From: CAYYED01 sp964470785
GTDB lineage: Bacteria > Patescibacteriota > Minisyncoccia > Minisyncoccales > PEYH01
NCBI GenBank assembly: GCA_964470785.1
Contig: CAYYED010000022.1
Location: forward strand, 1 to 43,413
Reading direction: 5' to 3'
Length of the DNA stretch: 43,413 nucleotides
Shown here: positions 38,810 through 43,413 of the stretch, piece after piece
How the letters are laid out: each line of letters opens with the position of its first letter
Numbering within the stretch: the stretch's first letter is position 1
Position numbers and translations under genes: made by a program
The notes under the pieces: model-generated
Databases searched by the model: none
The model's input: only the letters and a program-made list of their open reading frames with translations
Told to the model about the DNA's origin: nothing

Positions 38810-39547
38810 ATGACTCTAAACCATATTATTTTAGGAATACTGCAAGGAATTTTTGAATGGATTCCGGTTTCCAGCGAAGGGGTCGTTGCCATTGCGGGAA
38901 ATTTTTTAATCCCAGACATTAATGCTGTGGACTTGGCCCTGTTTTTGCATTTGGGCACAATTTTTGCCGTGCTTTTTTATTTTAAAAACGACTGGAAAGA
39001 TGTTTTATTATTAAAAAACAAGAGATTGCTTAATTTTTTAATTATTACTACGATTATTTCTCTGATAATCGGATTTTTTGTTTATCAATTTGTTAAAACA
39101 ATGGCAGTGGGAAGCGGGCTTTTGCTAATCACCGGTTTTGGCTTATTAATTACTGCTTTTTTCCATAAAAAGAAAATAATGTTTAATGTGGGCAATAATA
39201 AATCAGCTGTTTTTGCCGGAATTATGCAGGGTTTGGCCGCTATTCCCGGATTTTCCCGCTCCGGGTCCACAATTTTCGCCTTATCTCTTGCTAAAAACTC
39301 TCCCCAAAACATTCTCAAACTCTCTTATATGATGTCTGCGCCGGTGGTCTTTGCTTCCAGTTTCTACCTTTATTTGAAAAACCCGGTCAAATTATACGAG
39401 GGCTGGCCAGCCCTGATCATCAGTTTTATTGTCGGCTTTTTCAGCTTAAAGCTGTTAATGAATATTTCTCAAAAAATCAATTTCTTTCGGTTTGCCCTAA
39501 TCTTTAGCATTCTCTGCTTCCTCGGCGCCGGAATTTCTTTTCTGTAA
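38810..39547 (+). CDS. uppP: Undecaprenyl-diphosphatase (BacA/UppP)
   Basis: A 245-residue polytopic membrane phosphatase recycling the lipid carrier. The first signature is LQGIFEWIPVSSEG (E16 and S21-S22-E23), the second PGFSRSGSTIFALS. EWIPVSSEG, rather than EFLPISSSGH, is the variant frequent in archaeal-type and CPR sequences. About seven membrane segments are visible and length is slightly below the E. coli protein. It ends 5 bp before murD. Confidence 0.94.
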   Translation: MTLNHIILGILQGIFEWIPVSSEGVVAIAGNFLIPDINAVDLALFLHLGTIFAVLFYFKNDWKDVLLLKNKRLLNFLIITTIISLIIGFFVYQFVKTMAVGSGLLLITGFGLLITAFFHKKKIMFNVGNNKSAVFAGIMQGLAAIPGFSRSGSTIFALSLAKNSPQNILKLSYMMSAPVVFASSFYLYLKNPVKLYEGWPALIISFIVGFFSLKLLMNISQKINFFRFALIFSILCFLGAGISFL

Positions 39548-39552
39548 AAATT

Positions 39553-40998
39553 ATGAACAAAGAGTTAAAAAAATTTGAAAATAAATCTATTCTTGTTTTG
39601 GGCTTTGGTAGGGAGGGGGAGTCCGGTTTAAGGTTCTTGCAAAAACATTCTTTGGGGAAAAAGATAGGAGTTGCCGACCGATTAGAATTTAAAAGTTTGC
39701 CCAAAAAACAGAGAACACTGTTAGAAAAGAATAAAAAAATAACACTGTATTTGGGCAAAGATTATCTAAAGGCATTAAAACAATATCAGATTATTATAAA
39801 ATCGCCGGGCATAGCTGACAAAATCATTGCTCCTTATATAACAAGAAAACAAATCATTACTTCTCAAACAGAAATTTTCCTTACAAAACACAGAAGCAAC
39901 ACAATTGGCATTACCGGCACCAAGGGCAAAGGAACTACGGCTAGTTTAATTTATAAAATTCTCAAAGATAACAAAATAAAAACAGAATTAATTGGAAATA
40001 TCGGCAAACCGGCCCTTGATTATTTTGATAGACCGACTTGGCCGACCGCTGACAAAGTCAGAGGTTTAGGCGCCTTTTTTGTTTATGAACTTTCCTCTCA
40101 TCAGTTAAAAAACCTAAAAATCAGCCCGCATATTGCCGTGTTTTTAAATATTTATCCCGAACACTTGGATTATTACAAAAATTTTCAGGAATATTTTTCG
40201 GCTAAAAAAAATATTGCCAAATGGCAGGGAAAAAATGATTATTTTATTTTTAATGCTGATTTCAGAGAACTTAAAAAAATAGCCGGGCAAAGCAAGGCAA
40301 AAAAGAAAACTTTTGGCAAAGCAAGAACAAATAATTGTTTTTTTGACCAAAAAAACATTTTTTTGCGATCTCCGGAACTTCGGAAGTTCCGGAGAAAACA
40401 TATTCCCTTGCCGGGAGAACATTTTGCTTATGATGTTATGGCTGCTCTTTTGGTTTCTGATATTTTTAATATTCCTAATTCTTCGGTTGAAAAATCTATT
40501 AAACAATTCAAAGGGCTGCCTCATCGCTTAGAATTTGTTGGCGAATTTAAAAATATAAAGTTCTATAACGATTCCTTGGCTACTGTCCCGGAAGCCGCCA
40601 TTTATGCCTTAGACGCTTTAAAAAACGTAGATACTATTATTTTAGGCGGTTTTGATAGGGGAGTGGACTTCAAAAAATTAGCCCTTAAAATTAAAGAAAA
40701 AAATATAAAGAATTTTATCTTTTTTCCGGACTCGGGAAAAAGAATTTGGAGAGAAATTAAAAAACAAAAATTAAATAACAGCCATCAGTATTTTTTCACA
40801 AATAATATGAAGGAGGCAATAAAAATTGCCATTAAACACACAAAGGTAGGGAAGACATGTCTTCTTTCTCCGGCTTCTCCAAGTTTTGGAATATTCAAGG
40901 ATTATGCGGACAGGGGAAACCAGTTTAAAAAGTATATTCATAATGCGAAAAATACGAAATCTATGCGAAAAATACGAAAAAAAATAATCTGTGACTAA
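39553..40998 (+). CDS. murD: UDP-N-acetylmuramoyl-L-alanine-glutamate ligase with three repeat-derived segments
   Basis: A 481-residue Mur ligase. The ATP loop is GTKGKGTT at 122-129; ELSSHQL, NIYPEHLDYY, LPGEHFAYDVMAALL, YNDSLATVPEAAIYAL and LSPASPSFGIFKDYADRGNQFKKYI follow. Residues 161-173 (PTWPTADKVRGLG) are encoded by the 38-bp element at 40033-40070. Residues 273-281 (SPELRKFRR) come from the palindrome at 40369-40395. The last 15 or so residues (AKNTKSMRKIRKKIICD) come from an inverted repeat at 40940-41025. If murL is correct, this enzyme may add L-Glu (MurD2 type) rather than D-Glu. Confidence 0.93.
   Translation: MNKELKKFENKSILVLGFGREGESGLRFLQKHSLGKKIGVADRLEFKSLPKKQRTLLEKNKKITLYLGKDYLKALKQYQIIIKSPGIADKIIAPYITRKQIITSQTEIFLTKHRSNTIGITGTKGKGTTASLIYKILKDNKIKTELIGNIGKPALDYFDRPTWPTADKVRGLGAFFVYELSSHQLKNLKISPHIAVFLNIYPEHLDYYKNFQEYFSAKKNIAKWQGKNDYFIFNADFRELKKIAGQSKAKKKTFGKARTNNCFFDQKNIFLRSPELRKFRRKHIPLPGEHFAYDVMAALLVSDIFNIPNSSVEKSIKQFKGLPHRLEFVGEFKNIKFYNDSLATVPEAAIYALDALKNVDTIILGGFDRGVDFKKLALKIKEKNIKNFIFFPDSGKRIWREIKKQKLNNSHQYFFTNNMKEAIKIAIKHTKVGKTCLLSPASPSFGIFKDYADRGNQFKKYIHNAKNTKSMRKIRKKIICD
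40033..40070. repeat. 38-bp element inside murD
   Basis: One difference in 38 from the valS copy (30760-30797) and the same frame relative to the gene, giving PTWPTADKV-R/S-GLG in both proteins. Confidence 0.93.
40369..40395. repeat. GGAACTTC palindrome inside murD
   Basis: Perfect 13-bp arms (40369-40381, 40383-40395) around one base. It shares the GGAACTTCnGAAGTTCC core with 19476-19494. Confidence 0.85.
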
Positions 40999-41025
40999 AA
41001 TATTCTTTCGCGGTTTTCGCATTAT
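40940..41025. repeat. Inverted repeat spanning the murD stop codon
   Basis: ATAATGCGAAAA (40940-40951) pairs perfectly with TTTTCGCATTAT (41014-41025); inside is a duplicated atgcgaaaaatacgaaa. It supplies the C-terminus of MurD and most of the spacer to ftsW. Confidence 0.85.
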
Positions 41026-41036
41026 ATTCCAAAACC

Positions 41037-42146
41037 ATGTCTAAAAAGAAAAAAACTGGCCAGCAGAAGCCGGATATACCCTTATTGGTCTTTGTCTTTT
41101 TGTGGATATTGCTGGGCTTTTTGATATTATTAGGCGTCTCTCTTACCGTATCTCTAAAATTTTATAATAATAGTTGGCATTTTTTTATCCACCAAATGCT
41201 ATTTGGCTATCTGCCCGGAGGATTGTTATTTGTAATAGCATATAAGATAAATTTAGCTTGGCTGAAAAAAATTTGCTTGCCGGTCCTACTTGCCACGCTT
41301 ACATTTATAACTCTCGCCTTAATGCCTAAAATAGGAATTTTGTTAGGCGGGGCAAAAAGATGGATTACATTAGGCCCAATTACTTTTCAGCCCTCAGAAT
41401 TTTTAAAGTTGGCTTTTATTATATATCTCGCAGCTTGGCTGGATAAAAATAGAAAGGTTTCAAAAGATACTTTCCAAGTTTTTATTCCCTTTTTAGTTAT
41501 TTTAGGAATTATCTGCGCGCTTTTCATTGCCCAACCCGACATCAGCACCTTAGGAACAATTATTGCCGTTACTTTAATTATTTATTTCACTGCCGGCACT
41601 CCGATCTGCCATACTATTGCTTTATTATTGATAGGAGCCGGCGGATTGGCTATACTAATTAAGAGCGCGCCTTATCGCTTAGGACGGCTGTTAGTCTTTT
41701 TAAGACCCGACCTCCATCCTCTGGGAATCGGATATCAAATCAAACAATCGCTTATTGCCGTGGGTTCGGGCGGAATTTTAGGCGCAGGGCTCGGTTTAAG
41801 CGTGCAAAAAGCAGGGTTTTTACCACAGCCAATGACAGACAGCATTTTCGCTATTTTTGCCGAAGAAGCCGGATTTGTGGGAACAATATTTTTTGTACTT
41901 CTTATCCTCGTTTTTGCTTGGAGAGGGTTTAAGATAGCGAAAAAATGCTCTGATGATTTTTTACGGCTCACTATGATCGGCATTACTTCTTGGTTTGTTA
42001 TCCAGTCATTTATTAATATCGGGGCTATTATAGGAATATTGCCGCTAACCGGCATTCCTTTGCCCTTTGTAAGTTACGGAAGCTCTCATTTAATTATAGA
42101 GCTGATTGCCGTAGGCATTCTTTTAAATATTTCTAAAAAAAATTAG
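41037..42146 (+). CDS. ftsW: FtsW/RodA/SpoVE-family glycosyltransferase
   Basis: A 369-residue SEDS protein with about ten membrane segments that polymerises lipid II. Family motifs are ITFQPSEFLKLAFI, FIAQPDISTLGT, GLGLSVQKAGFLPQPMTDSIFAIFAEEAGFVG and GIPLPFVSYGSSHLIIEL. The catalytic Asp is the one in AQPD. Its place between murD and murG points to the division form, FtsW, rather than RodA. A short basic N-terminus precedes the first span. No Shine-Dalgarno. Confidence 0.92.
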   Translation: MSKKKKTGQQKPDIPLLVFVFLWILLGFLILLGVSLTVSLKFYNNSWHFFIHQMLFGYLPGGLLFVIAYKINLAWLKKICLPVLLATLTFITLALMPKIGILLGGAKRWITLGPITFQPSEFLKLAFIIYLAAWLDKNRKVSKDTFQVFIPFLVILGIICALFIAQPDISTLGTIIAVTLIIYFTAGTPICHTIALLLIGAGGLAILIKSAPYRLGRLLVFLRPDLHPLGIGYQIKQSLIAVGSGGILGAGLGLSVQKAGFLPQPMTDSIFAIFAEEAGFVGTIFFVLLILVFAWRGFKIAKKCSDDFLRLTMIGITSWFVIQSFINIGAIIGILPLTGIPLPFVSYGSSHLIIELIAVGILLNISKKN

Positions 42147-42164
42147 CATCCCTCCTCAATTATT

Positions 42165-43310
42165 ATGAAAATACTTTTTACCAGCGGCGGCACGGGCGGA
42201 CATATTTTTCCCATCATAGCCGTTGTGCGAGAACTTAAAAAACAAAAAGAGTTTCAAAAAAAGAAACTAAACTTTTTCTTTGTCGGCCCTAAAGACAAGT
42301 TTGGACTAAAACTACTCAAGCAGGAAGGAGTAATCGTAAAGACAATTACTGCAGGAAAAATTAGAAGATACATCACCCCTAAAAGTATTTTAGAAAACAT
42401 TAGAGATATTTTTTTTAAAATGCCCATAGGGCTTATACAGGGCTTTCTTTTAACAAAGACCATTTTCCCTGATGTTATTTTTAGCAAGGGCGGATATGGC
42501 GCAGTCCCCGTAATGTTTGCGGCTAAAATCTTAAAAATTCCTATCTTTTTGCACGAGTCAGACGCCGTCCCCGGAAAAGCAACACAAAAATTTGCCCGAG
42601 AAGCGCTAATGATATTCTCTTCTTTTGATATAAAAATCCCTGGCGTATTTCAGAAAAAAATTGTGGTAACGGGAAATCCAATTAGAAAAAATATTCTTAA
42701 AGGCAATGCTCAAAAAGGCAGGGAATTATTTGGTTTATCCGACCAAAAACCGGTTATTTTAATTTTAGGCGGTTCGCAAGGAGCTACCAGAATCAATGAC
42801 TTGGTTATACAAACCATTAATCCTTTGCTCAAGAATTTTGAAATTGTCCATCAATGCGGACAGAAAAATGTTAAAGAAATGAATGCCTTGTCTGCCGCTT
42901 TAATAGAAGACGAAAAACTCTCACAGGACTATCATCTTGTCGGCTTCTTGGAAGAAGGAGAATTGGAACATATTTTAGCTGCTGCCCATATTGTAATAAG
43001 CCGGGCAGGAGCCGGAAGCATTTTTGAAATTGCTGCGGCAGGCAAACCGAGTCTTCTTATGCCTTTGCCGGAAGCGGCTCAAAACCATCAGGCAATAAAT
43101 GCTTATCTTTATTCTAAAACCAGTGCCGCCGAGATAATGGAACCCCAAAATCCCACTCCTAATATGCTTTATTCCATGTTAATGAGAATCTTTTCCGAAC
43201 CGGAAAGATTAAAGTCAATGGGAGAAGCAGCTAAGCGTTTTTCCAAGCCCGAAGCGGCAGAAACAATTGCGGAATACCTCGCCGAGTTCGTGAGGCAGGA
43301 AACCAAGTAA
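42165..43310 (+). CDS. murG: UDP-GlcNAc:MurNAc-pentapeptide-PP-lipid GlcNAc transferase
   Basis: A 381-residue GT-B glycosyltransferase making lipid II from lipid I at the inner membrane face. The N-terminal SGGTGGHIFP (G8-H13), HESDAVPGKATQKFA, ILGGSQGATRIND, SRAGAGSIFEIAAAGKPSLLMPLPEAAQNHQ and the last helix are as expected. Length is slightly above the E. coli protein because of a basic loop (KKQKEFQKKKLNF). It follows ftsW by 18 bp, and repeat sequence begins just after its stop. Confidence 0.96.
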   Translation: MKILFTSGGTGGHIFPIIAVVRELKKQKEFQKKKLNFFFVGPKDKFGLKLLKQEGVIVKTITAGKIRRYITPKSILENIRDIFFKMPIGLIQGFLLTKTIFPDVIFSKGGYGAVPVMFAAKILKIPIFLHESDAVPGKATQKFAREALMIFSSFDIKIPGVFQKKIVVTGNPIRKNILKGNAQKGRELFGLSDQKPVILILGGSQGATRINDLVIQTINPLLKNFEIVHQCGQKNVKEMNALSAALIEDEKLSQDYHLVGFLEEGELEHILAAAHIVISRAGAGSIFEIAAAGKPSLLMPLPEAAQNHQAINAYLYSKTSAAEIMEPQNPTPNMLYSMLMRIFSEPERLKSMGEAAKRFSKPEAAETIAEYLAEFVRQETK

Positions 43311-43323
43311 TTTACAAATTTTC

Positions 43324-43413
43324 AATTTTCAATTTTCAATTTTCAATCAATTTTCAATTCTTAAATTTTCAATTGAAAATTAGGAAATTGAGAAATTGTT
43401 AAATTCATTCGTA
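43324..43413. repeat. 90-bp direct repeat, second copy
   Basis: Matches 23221-23310 at 89 of 90 positions and runs off the window, so the full repeat may be longer. Confidence 0.9.

Overview
The window looks like a chromosome piece of a Candidate Phyla Radiation (Patescibacteria, probably Parcubacteria-like) bacterium. The signs are compact, AT-rich housekeeping genes, TGA used as a normal stop, a tubulin-like FtsZ with a Lys-rich tail, a lower-glycolysis to acetate energy block (gap, gpm, eno, a PEP synthase with an intein, ADP-forming acetyl-CoA synthetase), a MurL-type peptidoglycan cluster, and intergenic gaps packed with short palindromic repeats. No rRNA, tRNA or CRISPR array was recognised.

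Layout. 1-9.1 kb: DNA-repair and nucleic-acid enzymes (acylphosphatase, SF1 helicase-nuclease, a PD-(D/E)XK nuclease, an HD hydrolase, an EndoQ-like PHP endonuclease), small membrane proteins, and a self-contained two-gene orphan operon at 4.94-5.53 kb. 9.5-17.4 kb: FtsZ, GalU, TrxB, enolase, phosphoglycerate mutase, two thioredoxin-fold proteins, GAPDH. 17.4-20.8 kb: a GC-rich, RNA-rich island. 21.1-28.6 kb: acetyl-CoA synthetase subunits, intein-bearing PEP synthase, PfkB kinase. 28.7-34.3 kb: TrpRS, ValRS (minus strand), receiver-domain protein, AspRS. 34.2-43.3 kb: cell-wall genes (D,D-carboxypeptidase, MraY, MurL-like epimerase, UppP, MurD, FtsW, MurG), interrupted by a second candidate non-coding RNA at 36.6-36.95 kb.

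The most unusual part is the 17.4-20.8 kb island. It opens with three near-consensus sigma70 promoters spaced exactly 73 bp apart. A leader with competing hairpins and two identical boxA-like 11-mers follows. Next come two overlapping, apparently paralogous orphan genes, a type III hammerhead ribozyme with a complete core, a run of seven successive near-perfect hairpins, a third orphan gene, a pseudoknot-forming stretch, and a rod-shaped RNA ending in a strong intrinsic terminator. The island genes have strong Shine-Dalgarno sequences. The housekeeping genes have none, and several carry a -10-like hexamer 6-8 bp before the ATG, suggesting leaderless mRNAs.

The second unusual theme is invasion of essential protein genes by intergenic repeat families without breaking the frame. 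Affected genes are ValRS and MurD (same 38-bp element, same encoded peptide), enolase (CGATCG-centred palindrome), TrpRS (C-run/G-run hairpin), MurD again (GGAACTTC palindrome, plus a C-terminal extension) and probably PEP synthase. This resembles the Rickettsia palindromic elements but uses several unrelated families within 43 kb.
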